Source: Toxorhynchites rutilus septentrionalis (taxonomy: Eukaryota > Arthropoda > Insecta > Diptera > Culicidae). Taken from it: DNA of 64,000 bases. The notes under the pieces were generated by a model that was not told where the DNA came from, made no database searches, and worked only from the letters and a program-made list of their open reading frames with translations. The DNA lies in the NCBI RefSeq assembly GCF_029784135.1, contig NC_073746.1, positions 6,989,136 to 7,053,135 of the forward strand, written 5' to 3'. How positions within the stretch are numbered: position 1 is the first letter of the stretch; every line of letters begins with the position of its first letter. Made by a program: the position numbers and the translations under genes. Positions 45,767-56,798 of this stretch are shown in pieces.

Positions 45767-47564
45767 CGTTCCAGGTCGGGCTGAATCAACGGAGGAGGAG
45801 ATCGAGATTCCTCTGACTTCAGCAAGTAACGTGGCACCGCCGTTGCCAGAAGCGGAGGGACTGTCGGAAGCATCGAGCGAGGAATTTGAAGGATGGGATG
45901 ATGCAGACGATTTAGCGAGCGAGGAGCAGCAGGCTGAGGAGGAGCCTGATTCACGGCGAAATGACAGGCAAACCAGAGGAGTTTTGCCGACTCGTCTCAA
46001 TGATTACGTCGTTGGGATAGCTAAGCTAGCTGCAGTGGAACCAGTAAATTACCGTGAAGCGTTGCAGATACCGAACTGGAAGCAGGCGATGGACACAGAG
46101 ATGGAGGCCCATGATAAGAATGGTACGTGGAAGTTAATGTCATTGCCGGAAGGGAAGAAAGCCATCGGCTCACGATGGGTCTTCAAACTGAAGCGCAACG
46201 AAGTCGGTGAAGCAGTGAAGTGTAAAGCACGGTTGGTAGCGCAAGGCTTCAACCAACGTTATGGTGAAGACTATTTCGACGTGTTTGCACCGGTAACGCG
46301 TCAAGAGACACTTCGTGCATTACTGGCGGTGGCTGGTAAGAATGACATGAAATTGCAACATTTTGACGTCCGAACTGCGTACTTGCATGGCACAGTAGAG
46401 GAGGAGATCTACATGCGGCAGCCACCTGGCTATGAGTCATCAGAGAGCAAGGGGCTTGTGTGTAAACTTGTCAAGAGCATTTACGGTTTAAAGCAGTCAG
46501 CGCGCTGCTGGAACCGGGCCCTACATGCAGTGTTGGTTAACCTGAATTTCTGCCAATGCCAGAGTGATCCGTGTTTGTATGTTAGAAGATATTCGCGTGG
46601 CTCAGTTTTCTTACTCGTCTACGTTGACGATATGCTGATTGGTTGTAAGGATGAACAGATGATTCAGGATGTGTATGAAGCATTACAAGAAAAATTTGAC
46701 ATTATCAACCTCGGAGCTGTTAGACACTTTTTGGGACAAGAGGTGCGTTATGAGAAAGGATGCTACAGTCTGCGGTTAACCAGTTATATTGAAGATTTGA
46801 TCGATAAGTTTGGTCTTAACGAATGTAACCCGTCGAAGATGCCGATGGATACCGGATTTGTGAAATCTGAGAGTAACAGCGAGCCGTTTATTGATTCGAC
46901 ACTATACAGAAGTCTAGTGGGTGCTTTACTCTACGTAGCGGTCAACGGAAGGCCGGACATTGCGGCAAGCGTGTCATTGCTTGGTCGTAAGGTTAGCAAG
47001 CCTACGGAAATGGATTGGAAGGCGGCGAAACGAGTGGTTAGGTATCTTAAGGGTTCAAAGGACTACCGATTGACGTATGATGCAGGAGATAGATGGTCAC
47101 TTGTCGGCTACTGTGATGCGGATTGGGCTGGAGACTTAGCAAATCGACGGTCAACAACAGGATTCGTTTTCTTTTATGGTGGTGGACCTATTGCCTGGGC
47201 GAGTCGTCGACAGGCATGCGTGAGTTTATCATCTATGGAGGCTGAGTACAATGCCCTGAGTGAAGCTTGCCAAGAGTTGATTTGGCTGCGACGTTTATTG
47301 AAGGACCTTGGAGAGACTTTACCAGAAGCGACCACGATCTACGAGGACAACACAAGCTGCATAAGTTTTGTGAAGACGGAGCGTACTACGAAGAGATCGA
47401 AGCATATCGATACAAAGCAGTGTTTTATCAAAGAACTCGTTGAACGTGATGAAGTTAATTTGGTCTATTGTTCTACCGAGCTAATGGTGGCCGATGCACT
47501 CACAAAACCATTAGGTGCAACGAGATTCATGAACCTTCTGCAACGTATGTTATCAACGAAGTAG
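45732..47564 (+). pseudogene. RT-RNase H part of the second copia, long open frame
   Basis: 610 codons open. An acidic linker (EEEIEIPL...) leads to RT with CKARLVAQGFNQRYGEDYF, then YGLKQSARCW and the active site VYVDDMLIGC. RNase H follows with YCDADWAGD, SLSSMEAEYNAL and YEDNTSC. All motifs are intact, so the damage is confined to the upstream half. Confidence 0.9.
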
Positions 47565-48169
47565 GAAGTCATACGATCATCGAGGAGTAGTGTGGAAAGT
47601 AGGTGTTTAGGACAATGATCTATTTTAGTTATGAGTGTATTTTCAACTGACCTGTCCCCCGATGTGTTTTACTTCGCTGCCAACATTACAAAAACATAAT
47701 GAGCTATTCTCTGCAGTGGGGTTCGATTATATCTCACACTTCAACTTTGTAATGGTACATCATATGGTACATTCACACAGTAGCCATTTAGGCGTAAGAG
47801 TATTCTTTCTGTTCTTCTATTATCCAATTGGACCACCGGACAGCGGAGACAGTTGATTGATCATTGTTGAGTTATTTATAAAACAGCAGCCCGATGTGTC
47901 TTGCAGAGCAGAACAGTTGTATGGATGGATCGATCTTATTTCGACCGTGGATCGATCTCCATCGCTGATGATTGTTGCGTGGACGTAGCTATTCTGTAAC
48001 AACACAAAGATGGTCAATGAGGGCCCTGAGTTTTGAACTCACGATCGATCGCTTACTAAGCGAACGTGCAACCAATGTGGCTACGGAGACCCCCACAAAT
48101 TATGTTGAAGTTGTTGTTTTCAAAGAGCAGCATTCTTGTTTGCATAAGTGTCTTATATCATTTGAATAA

Positions 48170-49795
48170 ACTGACCAGACGTCCCGCGTTACGCGGGACA
48201 GTCCCGCATTTCAACAAAATGTCCCGCGTTAGATTGCGTCCCGCGAAACGTCCCGCATTTGGCAAAAGAAACGAAAATGTCCCGCGATATCAATATATTT
48301 CAATATCACAATTTGATCATGTTGATTTTCTTAAACGGATGACCTCAAAAAAACAACTTTTATTTGGCAGAGTGTTCAAGAGCGCTTCTAATGCATCGAA
48401 CGATTAATACGTTGAGATGGTTTCATCACACCGACAGTGGGTTTTTTGTTTAGAGAGTGTCGACTGGAAGCGACAGCAACAAAATTAGAAAATGATTTTT
48501 ATAAAAGTCCCCTATTCATCCGCAGGGACCAACGTGAGTCAGACGAAAAGTTCATCTTTGGTCCCCTAACTAGCGGTCAGGGCTTAACCTTTTAAATAAG
48601 CCGAAAGAACTAGTGTATACTCGACAGGAAGAGGTCTTACGGAAGTTGGCCGGAACCTCAACCATGGCCGATAAAAAGATGTAAGCCGACGTGTTCTTTT
48701 ACCTTTTCGTGGCTTTGGTGGTCGACTGTCTCTCCATTTTAGCCATTCGCCCAAAAGTTTTCTATCGGTCGCAGCTGGGGAATGTTGGGAAGGTTGGCCG
48801 TCTTCGCGACAATGTTTATCTCCAGATGATCCATCCTCCAGTGATCTTTTGGCATAATGGGCTGATCCCAGGTTCGGCATAAAGACCACATCACCTTCGC
48901 CACTTCCGGAAAGCACATCATATGACTCGAAAGAAGAGCGGTTTGACCATTCCCTTCACGTCTGTCAGAGAAGAACCTTTTTCGAGAACTTGATGTGGAT
49001 GATATATTCGACGTCATCGTTACCTGGAGGACGTAAAGTCAAGTCAAGTCAAGTACGTCTCATCTTTCATTATGAACAAGGAAAGAAGTTATTCTCCAGC
49101 ACCTCATGCTACTCCAGCACCTCATGCTACTCCGGCCGGTCTCGTTTGGCGCTTCCGCATTAAAATGTCCATTTTGGACAGATTCTCCTTCACCGTTTGG
49201 CCGATTGCTACGATTTACCGGCTTAAGGAGCGGCAGGGAGATGATGTTGTAAATACCAGATCGGCTATATGTGGTGGACACAAAGTGCTTCAGGATGTCC
49301 AACTTTTTCGCTGTAGGGTGGAGCTTGCAGTATGAAAAAATCATTAAGTTGCTTGACAGTGCTGCTGCTGCGAATCAACAGCCTTGAATCATTTATGTTG
49401 TAGGCTTAATAAAGGTAAGATTCAAGGAAAATTTGTTCCATAAAATTATATTTCATCACCGTCCGAAGTTAGTCCATTTTTTTGAATGCATACGTTAAGA
49501 CTAAAATCGATGAAAAATGAATTGGAATTTTCGAGCATTCCATTCGGTAATTTGAAGAAAATTGTAGAACTTGAATCTTGCTTGCCAGGCGTAAATGCTC
49601 TGATTGAGCGTGTGGTTTTCGGGCGTAAACAAAATCTAAACCACCAAAAAATCACAACTGGGTGCCGATACTTAGAAATAAATAATACCGATCAGATTAG
49701 ATTCGCTAAACTATGGTTTATGTTCACATAACGTATATACATAACGTTTTGTTTTTTGTGTCCCGCGTTAGACCTCTGACCATCTGGTCACTTTA
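48170..49795. mobile_element. hAT-type relic with GACCAGA termini
   Basis: CTGACCAGACGTCCCGCG near 48170 and the inverse-like GACCATCTGGTCAC near 49791 bound 1626 bp. CATTTGAATAA is repeated on both sides (48159-48169; 49796-49806), longer than a normal 8-bp hAT duplication. Several GTCCCGCG words lie subterminally at both ends. The plus-strand frame 49486-49731 has ELESCLPGVNALIERVV, like the hAT dimerisation motif. The interior also holds a mariner relic. Confidence 0.55.
48580..49060 (-). pseudogene. Tc1/mariner transposase relic
   Basis: Minus strand in two frames: VVFMPNLGSAHYAKRSLE, then INIVAKTANLPNIPQLRPIENFWA. This is the second catalytic region (D..SAHYA) and the glutamate region (PQLRPIENFW) of a Tc1-like transposase. 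The first Asp of the usual DLASAHY is changed to Asn. Confidence 0.65.
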
Positions 49796-49901
49796 CATTT
49801 GAATAATATCATAAATGTCTCATGCAAAAACACCTTTGTTAAAAGTGAAAAGTGCTAATCTTTTCGCATGCACATTTCTATATCCATCGATTCGGCAACA
49901 C

Positions 49902-50566
49902 TGTTTGTACAACCATTATCCAGGAAAAAGCTGCTGTCAATTTCACTTACAAGCAACACACGTGGAGAACAACATGTATCTTTTTATACGTAGTTAAAAT
50001 ATAAAGGGAAATTCTTAGTTTGTATTTCCACGCGTTTATTAATCATTCTGATTACTCCCGTAACCCGTTGTGGCTTTTGGCGTAAAGTTACAACAGTTTG
50101 GTGACGAGAATTGGGGAATTTGTGCTGTTCCCGGAAAATGTGCTGCTGCTGATACACCTAACCCTACTTTGCTATGGCTACGGGAGGAAGTTCTGCTGCT
50201 GCTGCGATGCCTGCTTCATTCACCTTCGAATCATTCAACCCTGCTACAATGAAATTTGATCGCTGGTTCGAAAGACTGGAAGTGTCTTTCCGGATATACA
50301 AGGTTGGTGCTGAAGAAAAACGCGACTATTTTCTTCATTACATAGGAGCTGTCACGTACGATGTGCTATCAAATTTACTGACAACAGATTTTGTTGAAAA
50401 TACCTACAAAGAACTGTCAGTACTTATCTTGTTTTCAAAGAGTGGAATAAACGCCCGAAAATCTATTACCATTTTTGTTCCACAGAAATGGAACACGGAG
50501 CTCAAAATCGTCTATGTCGAATTGAGTGGCGAGGTTGCCACATTTGCACAACTCGATTGGACTTGA
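49902..50566 (+). mobile_element. LTR retrotransposon 5' fragment with gag N-terminus
   Basis: A possible LTR, 49902-50095 (TGTTTGTAC...GTTACAACA), is followed by TTTGGTGACGAGAATTGG, a primer-site arrangement typical of some Ty3/gypsy elements. From ATG 50174 the protein MATGGSSAAAAMPASFTFES, then KFDRWFERLEVSFRIYKV and YDVLSNLL, is a gypsy-type gag N-terminus. Similarity ends near residue 85. No pol. Confidence 0.6.
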
Positions 50567-50714
50567 GCCGAACGGGTTACAGAATTCAAAATCGCGATCC
50601 GCTCGGGTAATTCTGACTCGATCGGATTTCGGAATACGAGTGAGTAGTTGATCAGTAGAAATATCTGGAATCTCTGAGAAAACCATATTATCGATTTCCT
50701 CAGGGCGTATTTGG

Positions 50715-50803
50715 TCGACTAGAAATTTTCAAAAGGATCGGTCTACTGGGCGAGTTTCTACAGCGTTTTTTCCGTGATGCAATTTGATGTGACACACCCT
50801 TTA
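50715..50803 (-). mobile_element. Solo end of the DD37E element
   Basis: About 85 bp match the left terminus of the element at 23926-25015 in inverse orientation: GGATCGGTCTACTGGGCGA, then TCTACAGCGTTTTTTCCGTG and GACACACCCTTTA. Confidence 0.85.
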
Positions 50804-51925
50804 CTACGTTAAGAATGCCAACGTTGTCGTCCATTGGAGAAGAACATGGCGAGAGTATTATGAACGGTGTGTGTCAACGATGAATTCCAGATTATATTCC
50901 AGATTCATCGAATCGTCATTTTTCGCAAGATTGATGGCAATAGCGTGATTGTCATTTTGTAATCCGAGCAAGTGTGATTTGACGAATTTCAATAATTCAC
51001 TGGCTTTAGACGAATTGAGGTTATTTGTGCATGTGTGGATGAAAGTTCAATGTAGCGGGACGTTATACTGAAATCGTGGTTAAAAATAGGGAATTGGGGT
51101 TAAAATTTCAGTTTCAGATAGATATAGAACAGAAGATATAGAAGACAGATTAGAATAGTTACAGGCGAATGGAGTGATTCCAGCTCTTCTGGTTATCTGA
51201 AACAAAAAAACTGACAGATTCTGAATCAGTAAAGATGCCGCAATCGGACAAGTCAAAAACATGTTTTTTGACAAAATGACGGCTAATTAAAGAAAAAAAT
51301 GCCTTAACGTTTTTCTTACGTTTCCCGATTTTAAAAAAAAATAGTAAAATTGAAAAATTATGTTTTTTATTTTTGTTCATGTGATAGAGAGATGCATATA
51401 GATTGTATTCATATAAATTCGACATAAATCGGTTTAGTAGAACTTGTGATGTCGTGTACGCAAGTATGAAAAAACTAGTTTTGAGAAAAACGCGTTTGAG
51501 GTTAATTGTTATGGTTATTAGATACCGCATCACTAAAATGGCTTTAATTCGGTAAATAATTGAAAAGTCCTTTCAAATGTATATTCTTAAATGCATAAAC
51601 TTCAGAAACATGAAGAAGTAGAATACTGCCTTAAGAGCGCGAGTCCGTGAATAAAATATCTCTTACGAGACTGTATTTTTGTCGTGTACGTTGCAGCTCG
51701 ACCGTCTAAAGAGCTCAATTTTCTTCAAAAAGGTGAAGAATTCAAAACTTCAAATGGAAAATGAAATGAAAAAAACTAAAACTGGCAGTGGATCCTGTGA
51801 ATGTCCTAGGAGATGGTTAAAAAATATGCGATGATTCAAGCAGGCAGGCAGATGCTGCTTAGTGGCTCTGAGTCATGTAAATCTACCCGTTTCGCCCAGA
51901 AAAATTTTATCTACCCAAATAATTT
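50804..51925. other. No recognisable feature
   Basis: AT-rich intergenic DNA upstream of the second Gln-rich gene. Confidence 0.4.
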
Positions 51926-51927
51926 GA

Positions 51928-51970
51928 TCCATATAAAAAGAGCTTCGACAGAGCAGATGGGTAAGTTTTC
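51928..51970 (+). promoter_or_regulatory. Putative TATA promoter of the gene at 52077
   Basis: CCATATAAAAAGAG places a TATA box at 51931-51938. A start near 51960-51965 would give a leader of about 115 bases, similar to the gene at 30276. Confidence 0.5.
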
Positions 51971-52076
51971 TACTGAACGATATACGGCCTGTACTTCCAC
52001 ATCAATTAAATCTTAGTTTGTTAGTGAGGCTGACAGAGTTTCCCGTGAATAGCTATAATCTCTCATAGTCAAAATA

Positions 52077-53039
52077 ATGTCATCTGAATCTAGTTGTGAT
52101 TTCGGTATGGAGAAACTGTTTTCACGCAGTCGTGAATCTCAAACCTCGCTTCCGGAAGGATTTCCCATTCCAAATGAGGGCACCAGCTCGAGAACAATCT
52201 TTCCGGAAATGGTCCCTGCTATTGTGAAGCGTCGCGAGTTTCAGCAGCTGAATGTCCGAGATGAACAAGGTATAATCGACAGCAGGGATTTGGAACGAAT
52301 TATGCTCATGAGGGCTATGGCAGAGAAGCTTAAAGAGAACGCCACGATCAACTATGAGACGCCTGCGGAGGATATCAATCAGTATGCTGCATGGAGGCAA
52401 AATTTGAATCCTTTGTTCGGGATACAAGATGTAGCTCCGTTGCCTGAAGCTTTTCCCAACCAACAAGATCATAATTTATTGGATGATTTTGAGGAGCAGA
52501 TGAGGCAACCGGTGGATGGAGACACAAAGTTTCAGCGAGTAAAACAATGGTTGGAGAACCTTGACTACAGTGGTCCTCCATCACCTGTTCCAGCTCCGTT
52601 GTACGAACAAAATCTACTACATGGTAACGAGTACCGCCCAGAATTAGCCGCATTTGATCTGCTGCCCAATAATCTATTTGGAATCAATAATGAATGCAAT
52701 CGTTGGCGACAAGAGCAGCAAGGATGGCCAATGGAGGATGTTGAAATTCAGCCCCAACTCGAGACATATTCGCAACGATCTTACAACAACGAGAACTGGC
52801 CTGAAGATGGTCGAATTTCTGGCAGTTGGTATCCCTATGGTGTAAAATCTGTTGGAACGAACACACCTGTACTATCCAACCCAGCTGCACAGGTCTATTC
52901 AGGTGGTTTACCATTCAGTAGACTTTTAAAACTACTCGCAATGGAGCGCGCTAAAGAGTTGAAACAAGAACCTTACACGTGGCAGTCCCGAACTGACATC
53001 GACAGATCTGGAGTATGGAGAACGGAGTTCAGGAAATGA
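52077..53039 (+). CDS. Single-exon 320-residue protein, likely paralogue of the gene at 30276
   Basis: ATG at 52077 in the context AAAATAATGT. No signal peptide. N-terminal 60 residues are Ser/Glu-rich, then a charged helix (LERIMLMRAMAEKLKENAT). Next DINQYAAWRQNLNPLFGIQ, aligning with DINDYSVWVSNLNVSFEMQ of the 653-aa protein, then an acidic stretch, RWRQEQQGWPMEDVEIQPQ and ETYSQRSY (compare HQGWPMENQ and IQYSQQ). It ends LLKLLAMERAKELKQEP, like the charged helix of the other. It has one GWPM repeat where the other has several. AATAAA at about 53221. Function unknown. The shared pieces are short, so common ancestry is likely but not proven. Confidence 0.7.
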   Translation: MSSESSCDFGMEKLFSRSRESQTSLPEGFPIPNEGTSSRTIFPEMVPAIVKRREFQQLNVRDEQGIIDSRDLERIMLMRAMAEKLKENATINYETPAEDINQYAAWRQNLNPLFGIQDVAPLPEAFPNQQDHNLLDDFEEQMRQPVDGDTKFQRVKQWLENLDYSGPPSPVPAPLYEQNLLHGNEYRPELAAFDLLPNNLFGINNECNRWRQEQQGWPMEDVEIQPQLETYSQRSYNNENWPEDGRISGSWYPYGVKSVGTNTPVLSNPAAQVYSGGLPFSRLLKLLAMERAKELKQEPYTWQSRTDIDRSGVWRTEFRK

Positions 53040-53679
53040 ATCGAAACACCAAAATAACGTGATTTATGATAATAACGACAGCGACGCTGTTTTGGCAATC
53101 TAAGTTTAATCAAAGCATGATTGGGTGATTAACATACAATAATGGAACCGTGAAATTTTTTTATAGCTTCATTTGTTTCTGCGCTGAGTTGTGAAACTTC
53201 TTCATCTAGATTCATGACCAATAAAAGTAACTGCAGATACTTCATCGAATACTCTTATTTTAATATCAATTACAGTATGTACGGTCAAAGTCCAGTTAGA
53301 ATGATAATTTTAAAACGATTATTGACAAGACGAATTATTTAACTATGTGCTTAGGAATTTTCAGCAAGTTCAGTATAACATTGCAATCCTGAACATTGAG
53401 ATCACTCAAAAGGTGCATTCGATAAAAATTGCACACACAAAATTGTTCAGCGAAATTTATCGGATTTTCATAATACTTTCAGGATATAAAGGACTACTAA
53501 TTAGTGTTGATTTGATTTATTCATTCTGTTTTCTCACCAATTCCGAATACCAACACTTTTCTTTTTACGTCACAAATAAAATTTTCTGGATACACTTTTC
53601 CTTCTTTTTTTTAATAATCCATACAAAATTTCTTCAACTCCAACTCGTCTTCAATAATTTTGGGATGCTCACGAAATAC

Positions 53680-53905
53680 TCTCCTTCATTCTGCGACGCG
53701 AGTGACTTGAGATAACAAGGCTTCTCGCTTTATTCTGGGACACACCTCACTTCTTAATTCCTTTTTGATACCCGAGTCAACAACATATGGGGACATCTTT
53801 TTTGAAATTCATCTAATGACAAACTAAAGTCACGCCATTCGCATACGGGAATACTGTGACTTGAGCCATCTCACGTCATTCGTCGCGAGGAATGTAACAA
53901 AAAGG
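53680..53905. repeat. Dispersed repeat, shared with 55880-56110
   Basis: About 220 bp. Shared words in order: TTTATTCTGG, GAGTCAACAACATATGGGGAC/GAGTCGATAACAAATGAGGAC, GTCACGCCATTCGC, GGGAATAC, CTTGAGCCATCTCACGTCATT. Its first part also recurs near 23847. Confidence 0.7.
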
Positions 53906-54042
53906 AATTTAATCGTTTACTTTGCCGTTCGGATTTAAACTCATCTTCTGAATGTGCTTTTCTTCCGGACATGGTATTTTGTTAACAGCTAGGTACAATG
54001 CTTGACACTACACTAAATTGATACAATAGTAACTATAGTAAC

Positions 54043-54870
54043 CAGGGTTGCCAACTGTTATTTTCAAAAATCTGGGAGAATGAAAATAAAAATCAAGAGA
54101 AACCAGGATGCTTATATTGTGTTTTCCGGAAATTTCGAACCGATTTTTGGAAACACAAAGGCATGGTTTTCATAGAGAGACAATCAATTATTCAAATTTA
54201 TGTGCACAGTTTTGTTCCACGATCTTTCGCCATCTTTCACACAGTTTAAAAAATTTATCCTCTCAGAATATGTTTGCTTTCTCGCCGAAAACTGTTTTAT
54301 ATACAAAGGAAAGATATTTTCTATACTGGCCATAATGTCGAAGTTCGTATGCGTGAAAGAATTTCGCAGGGACCTCAACCTGTGATAATCTTAAGGTGCA
54401 ATATCCGGTTAGTTTAGCTATTGGGATAGCATATTCCAGCCAGACTCCAACATAAATTGTCGTGTTGGCAAAGAGACTTGAAGTTTGGCGTTGCTCTGAT
54501 GGAACACGACGGCTATCGCATTGAATAATTCTGGAAGTTCCTCTAGTTTGTTGCGAGCAGTAATTGTGGTAATTTATCGACTGTTTGATTAGTAGAAGCT
54601 CATATTAGTTTCGTAAGACTATGCAAATGATGATGAGAAAAATCAGGAAATTTATTGACACAGTTGTAAAGTAAGAACTAGGACTACGTGTTTGAATTAT
54701 TCGAAAGCAAGAAGTAATTACTTTCATTCTGCCTTTGGGCATGCTAATCTTTTTTTCAAAATCCACAAAAATCAAGAAAAATCAGGGCAAATTTAGTGTT
54801 TGTCAGGATATCAGGGAACGTGTCAAAAAGTCTAGGAAATCCAGAAAAATCAGGAAGGTTGGCATTTCTG
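54043..54870. mobile_element. hAT-like MITE, CAGGGTTGCCAAC termini
   Basis: 828 bp with imperfect TIRs (CAGGGTTGCCAAC / CAGAAATGCCAAC) and an 8-bp target duplication ATAGTAAC at 54035-54042 and 54871-54878. Rich in AAAATCAGG words near both ends. No transposase. Confidence 0.82.
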
Positions 54871-54878
54871 ATAGTAAC

Positions 54879-54957
54879 TATGGTAACTATCAGATGTTAT
54901 AGTTTCGATATGATATTGAATATAATGAATAAGTGTCCGGATTCAAAAGAATTACTG
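54879..54957. mobile_element. Right half of a CAGTAAT foldback MITE
   Basis: GATATTGAATATAATG, then AAGTGTCCGGATTCAAAAGA and ATTACTG match the right arm at 42640-42725. The hAT-like MITE lies where the centre would be, and a TA element abuts its end. Confidence 0.6.
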
Positions 54958-54959
54958 TA

Positions 54960-55864
54960 GGGGAACCGCGGGTAATACGGATAGTCGGGGTAATATGGAC
55001 ATGGTGTTGATTTCTCTAGTTACATTTTGAATTTCAGATTTCTGTTAATGAGAACACCTTTTATATGTTATTCTATAATAATTAAGCCACCCTATGGCAA
55101 TGAATACTGATCAAAAGTGGAAAAGAGAAACAAAAACCGAAATCATACATGATTCCGCGTGTGGATGTAATTTTAGCCGCTTCGCTATTAAGCATATTGA
55201 GTGGTTTAATATGAAAATTCTATTCGCTAATGGTTATATTTCGGTTTGTGAGTTAACAGAGAAGCGATATTAGGTATGTACGGAAAAGTAAATTTATTTT
55301 TGAGTGGAAAATTTAAATTATTGAAATAATTGTACTGGTGGGGTAAAAAGGACAGTTGCCAGTGGGAGTGAGATGGACTGTGAAAAGTCTGTTTAATCTA
55401 TTCCTAAGGAATGCCCTCCGTCTAAAAATGGAAATTAAATCGCCAAATGTGGACTGTTTAGAAACTGTCCGTTTATACTGCTGAAAAGCACGATATCACT
55501 TCTAAGTGGATTAATTCGATTTTTTCATCATTTAACGGATATTCGTGATAAGTTCAGACCTTGGTTGAATAAAATTATTCCTCTCCCGATCGATAAACCT
55601 TTACGCTTCATGTATTGCAAACTTGTCCATATTACCCCCACTATATGTCCATATTACCCGCCTCGAAACAAATTTTGTACGTTGTGGTCTGTTTTAATTT
55701 CAGCTAAAAACATTGAAAAACACTTTTTTGTAAAATATTTGGTCAATTAGGTAGAAAAACAGTATATTGAATTGCAAGAAACTGCATCAAATTTTGGGAA
55801 ACATGAGTTTCCAAAGATATAATTGAAGTTCTTCTTAAAATGTCCGTTTTACCCCCACCTCCCC
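54960..55864. mobile_element. Non-autonomous TA element, GGGGAACCGCGGGTAAT
   Basis: 905 bp bounded by TA dinucleotides (54958-54959, 55865-55866) and degenerate TIRs (GGGGAACCGCGGGTAATACG; inverse GGGGAGGTGGGGGTAAAACG). Words like GGGTAATA and TGTCCATATTACC recur inside. Tc1/mariner-like by target site. No coding region. Confidence 0.6.
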
Positions 55865-55879
55865 TACTAGATCAAGCCA

Positions 55880-56110
55880 AAACAAGACACACTCCCCTTT
55901 ATTCCGCGCGGCGAGTGACGTGAGATTGCAAAGTTTACTACTTTATTCTGGAAGCCACTTTACTATTTAGCTCCTATTTGACGCTCGAGTCGATAACAAA
56001 TGAGGACACGACTTCAAATCTCACCTAGTGACGAACTATAGTCACGCCATTCGCCTACGGGAATGCAGTCACTTGAGCCATCTCACGTCATTAGCCGCGT
56101 AGAATAAGAG
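55880..56110. repeat. Dispersed repeat, second copy of the 53680 unit
   Basis: See 53680-53905; same strand, about 2.2 kb apart. Possibly the flanks of one older locus duplicated, or two MITE copies. Confidence 0.65.
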
Positions 56111-56259
56111 CGACTTCCTTGTATATCTCAGCGTTTACAGCTCCAGAAGAGATGTAGGATGCACTAACTTCGACATTTCCTTCTTTTAAATGACAACCAA
56201 AATATCAAATTTGAGTTTGGTGACGTAATATTCCTCTCTAAAGTTGATGGAAGTCCACC

Positions 56260-56310
56260 TTGACGTAGGTTTCGTCAGCCATTACGATGCAATATGATCT
56301 GGTGAGTTAC
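56260..56310 (-). pseudogene. Short DD37E-like transposase scrap
   Basis: On the minus strand the sequence around TTCGTCAGCCATTACG encodes VMADETYVK, the first catalytic Asp region of a mariner-type transposase. Nothing else of the element remains. Confidence 0.45.
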
Positions 56311-56798
56311 GGCGTGCAGAGTTTACTCAAGTTCGCTCGAGCTCTGCCGAATTCGATGTGTTCATTTATCACGAAGTTACAATTTTTCATTAATTTCGAT
56401 GTCACCCTTTGCTCTTTTAATAACTTTTGTATAGAATATTTGATAAAAGCTGACCAGTCCAGAATCGGAAGCCCCTATTCATTAAACCATGCCATGACCT
56501 TCCAGATTTTATTAATTGGGGCCAAATTACCCATTTGTCACATTGTTTTTCATGAAAAAACAGCAGTAAATGATTCTGAAGAACTTCGTTGCACTTCTGA
56601 CTGTTCATTCGTGTTGAAAGTAAGCTATATATACCACGCCTTCTTGAGAAAATTCTCCCCAAGCCATAAAAATCACATCTCCGAAACCAATGTGGAATTC
56701 AGGAGAATTTCTCTGACAAAAAGAAATTCGACTTGATTAGAATGTCTTCATAAATTTTCAACTCGTAACTTTGCAGGCGGCAGTTTGGAAGGTGATTT

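Larger units (their letters stand above)
37729..47752 (+). mobile_element. Second Ty1/copia element, defective and multiply interrupted
   Basis: 5' LTR 37729-38008 (280 bp, TGTGG...CCACA). Primer site GGTTATGGGCCCAG at 38009-38022, as in the first copia. The 3' LTR starts at 47591 and is cut after 162 bp (47752); those 162 bp are identical to the 5' LTR. A Feilai-type SINE (38166-38440) interrupts gag at codon 10 and a HINE-like element (39397-44619) interrupts the region after protease. The integrase region also has stops and frameshifts. Only the RT-RNase H frame is long and open. Confidence 0.92.
37679..48096 (-). mobile_element. tRNA-derived SINE, split by the second copia
   Basis: A 10-bp direct repeat AAATTATGTT lies at 37669-37678 and 48097-48106. 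Inside the right end, the minus strand reads GGGGTCTCCGTAGCCACATTGG, then GTGAGTTCAAAACTC about 55 bases on, a tRNA-like head with A and B boxes and a serviceable T-arm. Inside the left end is the 3' tail ...GAGCCTTAAATAAATAAATGGG plus an A run. The remaining SINE is about 390 bp: 47753-48096 and 37679-37728. The second copia sits between these parts. Confidence 0.6.
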
